Assembly (NCBI GenBank): GCA_947627105.1
Contig: CANQUT010000008.1
Location: forward strand, 1-48,708
Origin: an uncultured Clostridia bacterium
GTDB taxonomy: Bacteria > Bacillota > Clostridia > TANB77 > CAG-508
Direction: 5' to 3'
DNA length: 48,708 nucleotides
Positions within the stretch are counted from its first letter, which is position 1; each line of letters begins with the position of its first letter. This document shows positions 28,333 to 36,034 of the stretch, one piece after another. The position numbers were made by a program, and so were the translations under genes. The notes under the pieces were generated by a model. It was not told where the DNA came from and ran no database searches. It worked only from the letters and a program-made list of their open reading frames with translations.

Positions 28333-28806
28333 ATGAAAAAATTTATAAAAACAATATTTATATTATTAATAACTGCATTTTTAATAATACAATTAATAAA
28401 TTTTTTAAGTAATCAAAAAAAGGTAGAAGCGGCATCAAAAAGTGGAAGTACATCAGATGTTCAATTATTAGCAAGAGCAATAAATGGAGAAGCAAGAGGT
28501 GAGCCTTATGAAGGCCAAGTAGCAGTAGGTGCAGTTATTTTAAATCGTGTTGCACACTCTAGCTTTCCAAATACAATTTCAGGAGTTATATATCAGCCAG
28601 GTGCATTTACAGCAGTATCTGATGGGCAAATTAATGTACCAATTGATGAATCATCATCTGTTGTAAAAGCAGCACGAGATGCACTAAATGGCTGGGATCC
28701 AACAGGTGGAGCAATATATTATTTTAACCCAGCTACTGCAACTAATAAATGGATTTGGTCAAGACCACTAATTAAAACAATAGGAAAGCACAGATTTTGC
28801 AAGTAA
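28333..28806 (+). CDS. sleB: SleB-type spore cortex-lytic hydrolase
   Basis: 157 residues. An N-terminal signal or membrane segment (TIFILLITAFLIIQLINFL) precedes the Hydrolase_2 domain, with the catalytic glutamate region RAINGEARGEPYEGQVAVGAV and the end motif TGGAIYYFNP...WIWSRPLIKTIGKHRFCK. It lacks the peptidoglycan-binding domain that many SleB proteins have between the signal and the catalytic part, so it resembles CwlJ in size. It is paired with ypeB, as usual for SleB. It should act in the cortex as a lytic transglycosylase on muramic-lactam peptidoglycan during germination. Confidence 0.92.
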   Translation: MKKFIKTIFILLITAFLIIQLINFLSNQKKVEAASKSGSTSDVQLLARAINGEARGEPYEGQVAVGAVILNRVAHSSFPNTISGVIYQPGAFTAVSDGQINVPIDESSSVVKAARDALNGWDPTGGAIYYFNPATATNKWIWSRPLIKTIGKHRFCK

Positions 28807-28930
28807 ATTTTAATAGTAAAAATTATTTTTAATTGAATATAAAATTATAAATAATTTTCACAAAAATAAAATTATGTAAATCTATAAAAATAATACGTAT
28901 TTACATAATATAAAGAAAGGAAACAAAATT

Positions 28931-30322
28931 ATGGGAAAAATAACAAATAAATTAACAGATTGGAAAAATAGACTTCAAGATAGACACATGCTTAGCATTA
29001 TTGTAGTGTTATTTGCAATAATAATTGCAATGGGAGTATGGATTTACCAAAAACAAACAGAATACAGGCAAGCCTCAGAAAATGGGTACAATATGGCATT
29101 TTTTGAATTAGTAGATTATGTACAAAATGTAGAAACATATTTAGCAAAGTCTATTATTTCTAGCACACCTGAACATGGAGCAGAAACTTTAACAAATGTA
29201 TGGAGAGAGGCAAATTTAGCACAAGTTTATTTATCTAGACTTCCAATAGATAGTGTAGAATTAGAAAAAACAGCTAAATTTTTAAATCAAGTAAGTGATT
29301 ATAGTTATGCATTATCTAGAAAAAATATATATAATGAAAAATTAACACAAGAAGATTTAGATAATTTGCAAGAATTACATGACTATAGTGTAGAACTAGA
29401 AAATACTTTAAATCAGCTATCTACAGATATGAACGAAGGAAGAATTAGTTGGGGAGAACTAACTAAAAAAGGAAATATGGCTTTTGCGCAAGAAGTTAGC
29501 AATATTTCAAAAGATAGCTTTAGCAGTTTAGAAGAAAATTTTCACGAATATTCTGGATTAATATATGATGGTGCTTTTTCTGAACACATGACATCAACAG
29601 AAAAGAAAGGCTTAACAGGAGAAAATATTAGTGAGGAAAAAGCAAAAGAAATAGCTAAAAAATTTATTGGAGAAAATAAAGTACAAGAAATTTCTTTATC
29701 TGGAAAATCAGAAAATACAGATATGGCAACTTATGATTTTAATGTAAAAGTAAATGGAGAAAAAGATGCAAATTTAGTAATTTCTATTTCAGAAAAAGGT
29801 GGACATGTTGTATTTATGAATTACAATAGAAACATTGAAGCAGAAAGTGTAACTCAAGAAAGAGCAGATGAAATTGGAAAGAAATTCCTGGAAGAGCATG
29901 ATTTTCCAAATATGAAAGAGACGTATTATTTAAAAGAAGGCGGAATAGTTACAATTAATTATGCTTATGAACAAGATGGAGTAGTTATTTATCCAGACTT
30001 AGTAAAATTAAAAGTAGCACTAGATAATGGAGAAATAATGGGAATTGAAACAACTGGCTATTTAAATTCACATGAAGAAAGAGATTTACCAGAAGTTAAA
30101 ATTACAAAAGAGCAAGCTAAAAATAGCTTAAATCCAAAATTAGATATTAAAAGTGAAAATTTAGCAATTATTCCAACAGAGTGGAAAACAGAAGTAATGT
30201 GTTGGGAATTTAAAGGGAAAGTAAATGACACAGACTTTTTAGTATATATTAATTGTCAAACTGGAAAAGAAGAAGATATTTTAGTAATAGTAAATACACC
30301 AAATGGAACACTTACACACTAA
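28931..30322 (+). CDS. ypeB: Germination protein YpeB
   Basis: 463 residues. An N-terminal membrane helix (HMLSIIVVLFAIIIAMGVWIY) is followed by the YpeB helical region and three C-terminal PepSY-like repeats (GENISEEKAKEIAKKFIGEN, ESVTQERADEIGKKFLEEHD, EVKITKEQAKNSLNPKLDIK). YpeB is required for localisation and stability of SleB in the spore. It is 124 bp after sleB, with AAAGGAAAC before the ATG. Confidence 0.95.
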   Translation: MGKITNKLTDWKNRLQDRHMLSIIVVLFAIIIAMGVWIYQKQTEYRQASENGYNMAFFELVDYVQNVETYLAKSIISSTPEHGAETLTNVWREANLAQVYLSRLPIDSVELEKTAKFLNQVSDYSYALSRKNIYNEKLTQEDLDNLQELHDYSVELENTLNQLSTDMNEGRISWGELTKKGNMAFAQEVSNISKDSFSSLEENFHEYSGLIYDGAFSEHMTSTEKKGLTGENISEEKAKEIAKKFIGENKVQEISLSGKSENTDMATYDFNVKVNGEKDANLVISISEKGGHVVFMNYNRNIEAESVTQERADEIGKKFLEEHDFPNMKETYYLKEGGIVTINYAYEQDGVVIYPDLVKLKVALDNGEIMGIETTGYLNSHEERDLPEVKITKEQAKNSLNPKLDIKSENLAIIPTEWKTEVMCWEFKGKVNDTDFLVYINCQTGKEEDILVIVNTPNGTLTH

Positions 30323-30501
30323 AAAATAAAACATTAAAAAATTAATTTGGAAAAAATTTTAAAAATATTTTTCAAAAAATAAAACAAAATAATAGTGTGA
30401 AAATATAAAAACAATAAAAATTATTTTATTAAAATAAAAAATTTAATTGTTAAAATAAATTTTCACAAATAAAATTTTAAATCTGTTAGGAGGTATTTAT
30501 T

Positions 30502-30678
30502 ATGTCAAATAACAGAAAACTAATTTCTAATCAATTAAGAGAAGAAATAGCAAAAGAACTTGGTGTATATGACCAAGTAAAACAAGATGGAGGATGGGGA
30601 AATGTACCATCTAAAACTTGTGGTAATATTGTAAGTAAAGCAATTGAAATTGCAAACAGAGCAGCCCAAAATAGTTAG
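30502..30678 (+). CDS. Alpha/beta-type small acid-soluble spore protein
   Basis: 58 residues, beginning MSNNRKLISNQLREEIAKEL and ending SKAIEIANRAAQNS. It carries the SASP signature (a GGWGNVPSKTCGNIV motif in place of the classic GPR cleavage motif). Alpha/beta SASPs coat spore DNA and shield it from UV and depurination. GTTAGGAGG precedes the ATG. It lies beyond ypeB with its own terminator. It contains a Cys, which is unusual for these proteins. Confidence 0.85.
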   Translation: MSNNRKLISNQLREEIAKELGVYDQVKQDGGWGNVPSKTCGNIVSKAIEIANRAAQNS

Positions 30679-30701
30679 TAAGAACTAATATTTTAGGCAG
30701 G

Positions 30702-30734
30702 GGGAAATCTATAATTTTAGATTTCCTTTTTTTA
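30702..30734 (+). terminator. SASP gene terminator
   Basis: GGAAATCTATAATTTTAGATTTCC hairpin then TTTTTTT, 24 bases after the stop. Confidence 0.9.
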
Positions 30735-30807
30735 GTGTTTTTTGTTGCAGTTTATAAATAATTAGAATATAATAGCAATAAATTATAATAGTTATAGGAG
30801 AACTAAA

Positions 30808-32209
30808 ATGAATAAACAAATAACAGTAAAAAACATATTAGATGTAACAGGTGGAAAACTAATATGTGGAAATGAAAACTTAATTTGCGAAAAATTTTGT
30901 AAAGACACAAGAGAATTAAACAAAGGAGAAGTTTATGTAGGATTACAAGGAGAAAACTTTAATGGAAGTACTCTATATGAAGAGGCTTTACAAAAAGGGG
31001 CAATAGCCTGCTTGTTACAAGGCGTTGAAGTATCAAACGAAATTATTGAAAAATACCCAAATGCTACTATTATATTAGTAGAAAATACAGTAAAAGCACT
31101 TCAGCAAATTGCAACTTATAAAAGAAGTTTATACAATATACCAGTAGTTGCAATTACTGGTAGCGTAGGAAAAACCAGTACAAAAGATATGGTTGCAAGT
31201 GTAATTTCAAAAAAATATAAAGTATTAAAAACTATGGGAAATTATAATAATGAAATAGGCTTGCCACTTACAATACTTAGTTTAAAAGATGAAGAAATTA
31301 TGGTATTAGAAATGGGTATGAATTCTTTTGGAGAAATAAGTGTGCTTACAAATATAGCAAAACCAGATGTAGCAGTTATTACAAATATAGGAACTGCACA
31401 TATTGGTTTGCTTCGGCTCAAGAGAAAACATTTTAAAAGCAAAATTAGAAATTCTAGAAGGACTAAGTCCAAATGGAACAGTAGTTATAAATTACGATAA
31501 CGATTTATTACATAGCTGGTATGAAAAAGAAAAGCAAAATTATAACATAATTACATACGGCTTTGATATGCAAAGTAATATTTTAGGTCAAAATGCTAAT
31601 CTTCACGAAAATGGAAGTGAATGTGAAGCTATAGTAGATGGAAAGAAATATAACTTACATATTCCAGTAGGTGGAGAACATTTTATACAAAATAGTTTAT
31701 GTGCTATAGCAGTAGCTAAAGTATTTAATATTGAAATGCCAAAAGTAATAGAAGGAATTGCTGATTTTGAGCTTACAAAAAGAAGAATGGAAATAAAAAA
31801 GGCTAAAAACGGAGCAACAGTAATTAATGATTGCTATAATGCAAATTATGATTCTATGAAAGCTGCAATAGACTATTTAGGAAAACTTTCTAATAATAAA
31901 AAAATAGCAGTACTTGGAGATATGTTAGAACTCGGAGAATATAGTAAAAATCTTCATGAACAAGTTGGAGAAGTAGTTGCAAAAAATAAAATCAATTTAT
32001 TAATTTGTGTAGGAGAAGAATCTAAATATATAGCTAAAAAAGCAAAAGATATGGGAATGGCAGAAAGCAAAATAATATTATGCAAAACTAATAATGAAGC
32101 AATTAATATTTTACAAAAAGAAATTGAACCTCAAGACGTGGTTTTACTTAAAGCATCAAATGGATTGCACTTTAATGAAATCTGTGATGCAATTTGCAAC
32201 AATGAATAA
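30808..32209 (+). CDS. murF: UDP-MurNAc-tripeptide--D-alanyl-D-alanine ligase MurF, +1 frameshift at CGG
   Basis: Adds D-Ala-D-Ala to UDP-MurNAc-tripeptide. The N-terminal frame has the Mur ligase signatures DTRELNKGEVYVGLQGENFN, ITGSVGKTSTKDMV (ATP loop) and EMGMNSFGEISVLTNIAKPD; it then reads NIGTAHIGLL-CGG and loses the family. Skipping the C at 31414 gives LLGSRENILKAKLEILEGL, as expected after IGTAH. It continues through VINDCYNANYDSMKAAIDYL and LGDMLELG to 32209, for 466 residues. The downstream half has no ribosome binding site. It is followed 17 bp later by ddl, whose D-Ala-D-Ala product is the MurF substrate. Confidence 0.94.
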
Positions 32210-32225
32210 AAAAGGAGTGGTTTTT

Positions 32226-33281
32226 ATGAATAAAATAAAATTAGGTGTTATTTTTGGAGGAATGTCAACAGAACACGATGTATCTATTGTTTCTGCAACT
32301 TCAATTATAAAAAATTTAAACAAAGAAAAATACGAGGTACTTCCAATTTATATAGATAATGAAGGAAAATGGTATCGTTATGCAAAAAATGTAGAAGAAA
32401 TTGAAGTATTAAAAGTAGGAGAAAAACTAAATAATATAGAGCCTATAGAAAATGTATTACAATATTTAAGAAATTTAGATGTTGCATTTCCAGTATTACA
32501 TGGATTATATGGAGAAGATGGTACAATTCAAGGATTATTTGAATTATTAAAATTAAAATATGTTGGCTGTAGAGTATTAGGCTCTAGTGTTTGCATGGAT
32601 AAAGCTTATGCAAAAGTAATATTTGATAAAGCAGAAATTAGCCAAGCAAAATATATGTACATAAAAGCTAAAAACAATGATTATCGTTATATAGATAACA
32701 ATTTTAATGAACAAAAATTAACATTAGATGAAATTTCTAAAAAAGCAAAAGAAAAATTAGGCTTCCCTGTATTTGTAAAACCATCTAATTCAGGCTCTTC
32801 TGTAGGAATAAAAAAGGCAAATAATGAAGAAGAACTAAAACAAGCTATTGTATATGCTGCAAAATTTGATACTAAAATTGTAATAGAAGAAGAAATAATT
32901 GGTAGAGAAGTAGAATGTGCAGTACTTGGAAATGAAGATGTAGAAGCTACATGTGTAGGAGAAATTCTACCAGCAGAAGAATTTTACACATTTGATGCAA
33001 AATATAATAATGCACAATCAAGAGTAATAATTCCTGCAAAGATTTCTTATGAAAAGCAAGAAGAAATTAAAAAATTAGCAATAAAAGCTTTTAAAGCGGT
33101 AGATGGAAAAGGCTTATCAAGAGTAGACTTCTTTATTAAAAAAGATACTGAAGAAGTAGTTATAAATGAAATAAACACACTGCCCGGCTTTACACAAATT
33201 AGTATGTACCCAAAGCTATGGGAAAATAGTGGATTAAAATATTCAGAACTTTTAGATAAATTAATAGAATTAGCTTATTAA
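32226..33281 (+). CDS. ddl: D-alanine--D-alanine ligase
   Basis: 351 residues with the ATP-grasp fold. The N-terminal GVIFGGMSTEHDVSIVSA, the central VKPSNSGSSVGIKKA and the metal-binding INEINTLPGFTQISMYP are diagnostic of the DdlA type. It makes the D-Ala-D-Ala used by MurF just upstream. The ATG at 32226 follows AAAAAAGGAGTGG at ideal spacing; a longer upstream reading into murF has no support. Confidence 0.95.
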   Translation: MNKIKLGVIFGGMSTEHDVSIVSATSIIKNLNKEKYEVLPIYIDNEGKWYRYAKNVEEIEVLKVGEKLNNIEPIENVLQYLRNLDVAFPVLHGLYGEDGTIQGLFELLKLKYVGCRVLGSSVCMDKAYAKVIFDKAEISQAKYMYIKAKNNDYRYIDNNFNEQKLTLDEISKKAKEKLGFPVFVKPSNSGSSVGIKKANNEEELKQAIVYAAKFDTKIVIEEEIIGREVECAVLGNEDVEATCVGEILPAEEFYTFDAKYNNAQSRVIIPAKISYEKQEEIKKLAIKAFKAVDGKGLSRVDFFIKKDTEEVVINEINTLPGFTQISMYPKLWENSGLKYSELLDKLIELAY

Positions 33282-33355
33282 TAAGCTAATTCTATTAATA
33301 AAAATAAGCTTTATTATATGTAAAAATATCTCATATAATTAAACGCTAAAATTAA

Positions 33356-33401
33356 AGGTTTATAGGCAGGTAACCTCTAAAAACCTAAATAAATTAAAAG
33401 G
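33356..33401 (+). promoter_or_regulatory. Short repeated leader motif before yqeK
   Basis: AGGTTTATAGGCAGGTAACC, then TCTAAAAACCTAAATAAA, then TTAAAAGG. It is a near copy of the block at 18556. AGGTT/AACCT can form a first stem, and loop UAGG can pair with the downstream CCUA in an H-type pseudoknot, as in preQ1-I aptamers. The A-rich linker fits as well. It ends at the binding site of yqeK. Confidence 0.45.
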
Positions 33402-33408
33402 ACAAGTT

Positions 33409-33978
33409 ATGGAAAGTATAGAAAACATACAAGCAGAGCTAAAGAAAAGCTTATCAGAAAAAAGATATTTACATTCTATTGGAACAATGAAAATGGCTAA
33501 AATACTAGCTAAAAAATATAATATAGATGAAAATATAGCAATGTTAACAGGTTTAGCACATGATATGGGCAAAGAAATACCTTTAGAAAAAGCTATGGAG
33601 TATATAAAAGAAAACAAAATAGCTATAGATGAAATAGAAAAACAAAATGTAGCATTGCTACATGCTAAAATAGGTGCATGTATGTCAAAAAAATATGGAT
33701 TCACAGAAGAAATGCAAAATGCTATAAAATATCATACCACAGGAAATCCAGAAATGGACGATTTAGCAAAAATTATTTATGTTGCAGATAAAACAGAAGA
33801 AACAAGAAATTATGAGCAAGTAGAAGAAATTAGAAAACTTGCTATGGGAAATATAGATGAAGCGGTTATTAGAATTTTAGACCATGACATAGAAAAAAAT
33901 ATTAAGAAAAAAGTATTAATCCATCCAGATGGTATTTTATTAAGAAATAAGCTTTTACTACAATTAATAAAAAATTAA
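33409..33978 (+). CDS. yqeK: YqeK-family HD-domain nucleotide hydrolase
   Basis: 189 residues. HD phosphohydrolase motifs: H in RYLHSIGTMKMA, HD in LAHDMGKEIP, further H in LLHAKIG and KYHTTG, D in IYVADKTE. Characterised YqeK proteins are symmetrical Ap4A hydrolases. The usual partner nadD is not adjacent. AAAAGG lies before the ATG, and the repeated leader precedes it. Confidence 0.9.
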   Translation: MESIENIQAELKKSLSEKRYLHSIGTMKMAKILAKKYNIDENIAMLTGLAHDMGKEIPLEKAMEYIKENKIAIDEIEKQNVALLHAKIGACMSKKYGFTEEMQNAIKYHTTGNPEMDDLAKIIYVADKTEETRNYEQVEEIRKLAMGNIDEAVIRILDHDIEKNIKKKVLIHPDGILLRNKLLLQLIKN

Positions 33979-34083
33979 TTTATTTAATAAAAGTGTTTAT
34001 TTAAGGCGTTAAATATGATATAATTCTAACAAATTTAAACAAAAGACTAGAAATATTAAGGGCATACTAGGGGGAAATCTATC

Positions 34084-34984
34084 ATGATTTTCAAAGATTA
34101 TTATAAAATATTAGGCTTGTCACGGATCTAGTGTAACACAAGAACAAATCAAACAAGCATATAGAGAGCAAGCTAAAAAATATCATCCAGACATAAATAA
34201 TTCTTCATCAGAAGAAAGATTTAAAGACATAAATGAAGCATATAAAGTATTATCAAATATTTCTTCTAAGAAAAAATATGATAAAATGTGGAACTCACAT
34301 ATAGGCAGAAAAAAACGCACTAACTATGAAGAATCTAAAAGAGAAAAGGGATCTATTTTCAGTGAATTTTTCCAAATGTTTTTTGGTGAGCAAAATCATA
34401 GTGAAGAAAAAATAAAAGAAAATAAATCAAAAAAAGTACCAGCAAAAGGCGAAAACATAGATACAGAAATAAAAGTATCAATTCAAGATGCTTTTTATGG
34501 AGCACAAAAGAAAATAACGCTTAGAACTTTAAATGGCAAAATGAAAAACTTTGAAGTTAAAATTCCAGCAGGCATTCGAAACGGAGAAAAAATTAGATTA
34601 ATGGGCCAAGGAAAACCTGGAGAAAATGGTGGAAAGCCCGGAGACTTATTAATAAAAATAATAATAGAAAATGATCCTAAATATAAATTACAAGGAGTAG
34701 ATTTATATACTAATTTGTATTTAGCACCATGGGAAGCAGCATTAGGAGCAAAAGTAAATTTATTTTCCATAGATGAAGAAGTTTCATTATATATACCACA
34801 AGGAATGCAAAGTGGAGAAACTTTAAGAATTAATGGAAAAGGCTACTATAATGGAAAAGGCGGAAGAGGAGATTTAATAGCACAGGTACAAGTTATGGTC
34901 CCAAAAGTTATGACACCTGAAGAAAAAGAGCTATTTACTAAATTACAAGAAGTATCAAAATATAACCCAAGAAAACAGGGTTAA
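34084..34984 (+). CDS. DnaJ-like co-chaperone (CbpA type), +1 frameshift at CGG
   Basis: Helix I of the J domain (MIFKDYYKILGLS) is read in the zero frame for 13 codons, then CGG ATC TAG stops it. Skipping the C at 34123 gives S-GSSVTQEQIKQAYREQAKK, then HPD (KYHPDINN) and a complete J domain. Two CTD beta domains follow (EIKVSIQDAFYGAQKKITLR, GDLIAQVQVMVPKVMT), for 299 residues. There is no G/F segment of usual length and no CxxCxGxG zinc finger, as in CbpA/type II proteins. It would stimulate a DnaK ATPase; dnaK is not nearby. Without the shift neither part would work, because helix I is needed. Confidence 0.9.
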
Positions 34985-35008
34985 CATAAGAAAAAAGCTT
35001 TCAAAGTA

Positions 35009-35037
35009 TTGACACATCAAATAAAATGTATTATAAT
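35009..35037 (+). promoter_or_regulatory. Consensus sigma-A promoter of the T4CP unit
   Basis: TTGACA at 35009-35014, 17 bases, TATAAT at 35032-35037: a perfect consensus. It drives the three-gene unit from 35112. Confidence 0.85.
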
Positions 35038-35111
35038 TAATTATAGTTATGAAATAAACAAAAGATAAACTATGTATTTGCACTATAATTCATAGAAAAG
35101 GAGTGTAAGAA

Positions 35112-35636
35112 ATGGACAAAATAAAAGGTAAACATTTCAGTATTACAGATCCTCAAGGAGTAAACACAGTAATTTATAGAGTTAATAAAACAGATAAAAA
35201 ACTCTTAGATGAGTATCCAAAATATACTGTTCAACGCTTAGTTTATGCAGAAGAATTAAATGGGGATTTAAAAAAGAAAACCTTTTTTGTTGATGAACCA
35301 AGCCAAGAAGAAGAACTTGTTATTTTATCTTTTGGAAAAGATAGAGTAGTAGTTAACATGGGCTTACTTGCAGAAGATAAAGTAAAAATTGCAAAACGCC
35401 CAATACCAATTAAGTTTGATACTTTATATTCAGAAAAAGAAATGGAATATAAAGAATTTAAATACACACCGGATTTAAAAAGACCAATTTCAATAATAGA
35501 TCCGGAAACAACAGAAGAAATCAAACCAATTTTATATTTTGATGAAGAAACAAATGAAGTAAGAGGCAAATGTAAGTTAAAACCATATAAATCATATTTT
35601 GCATTTGAAATTAGAGATAAAAAACAAGATGTTTAG
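35112..35636 (+). CDS. Unrecognised 174-residue protein, first gene of T4CP unit
   Basis: Begins MDKIKGKHFSITDPQGVNTV and is soluble, acidic/basic balanced and apparently beta-rich. No signal peptide, membrane segment or Cys cluster is visible. AAAAGGAGTG before the ATG gives strong translation. It is followed 12 bp later by another unknown gene and then by the VirD4/TraG-like ATPase, so it probably works with them. I do not recognise the family. Confidence 0.7.
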   Translation: MDKIKGKHFSITDPQGVNTVIYRVNKTDKKLLDEYPKYTVQRLVYAEELNGDLKKKTFFVDEPSQEEELVILSFGKDRVVVNMGLLAEDKVKIAKRPIPIKFDTLYSEKEMEYKEFKYTPDLKRPISIIDPETTEEIKPILYFDEETNEVRGKCKLKPYKSYFAFEIRDKKQDV

Positions 35637-35648
35637 GAGGAAATAAAT

Positions 35649-36008
35649 ATGAGTCGTACAACTGTACATTCAAACAAAGAAAATGAAAAAAATACACCAA
35701 GCATTGCTGGAAGTGTAATTTTAATTGATGATGAAAGAAAAACTATAGATGTTCCACAACAAGGTCAAGTCTATAAAGTTATTTCAAGTTATATTGAAGA
35801 ACAAGGAAATATGGAAATTCCTACAGGAGATGCTATTGTTAATGAAAATGGACAAATGCAAAAGGAAGATGGAACTGTTATAGCTATATTAAATCCAAGA
35901 GCAGTTAAAGATTTAATTTCTTATAAAAAACAAAGAGATGAAAGAGAGAAGAAACTTAAATCAAAAGTTAAAGTATCTTCAAAAGCAGGAGCCGAAATTG
36001 GAGAATAA
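35649..36008 (+). CDS. Unrecognised 119-residue protein, second gene of T4CP unit
   Basis: Begins MSRTTVHSNKENEKNTPSIA. A short central beta segment (GSVILIDDERKTIDVPQQGQ) is followed by a helical, charged C-terminus (KKQRDEREKKLKSKVKVSS). TTAGGAGG precedes the ATG. It lies 12 bp after the previous gene and 26 bp before the ATPase gene. Function unknown. Confidence 0.7.
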   Translation: MSRTTVHSNKENEKNTPSIAGSVILIDDERKTIDVPQQGQVYKVISSYIEEQGNMEIPTGDAIVNENGQMQKEDGTVIAILNPRAVKDLISYKKQRDEREKKLKSKVKVSSKAGAEIGE

Positions 36009-36034
36009 AACTAAAGAAAAGGTGATAGAAATCC

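Noticed and set aside
32094..32225. Longer N-terminus for ddl overlapping murF
   Set aside because: It has no ribosome binding site, and the family begins at the ATG at 32226.
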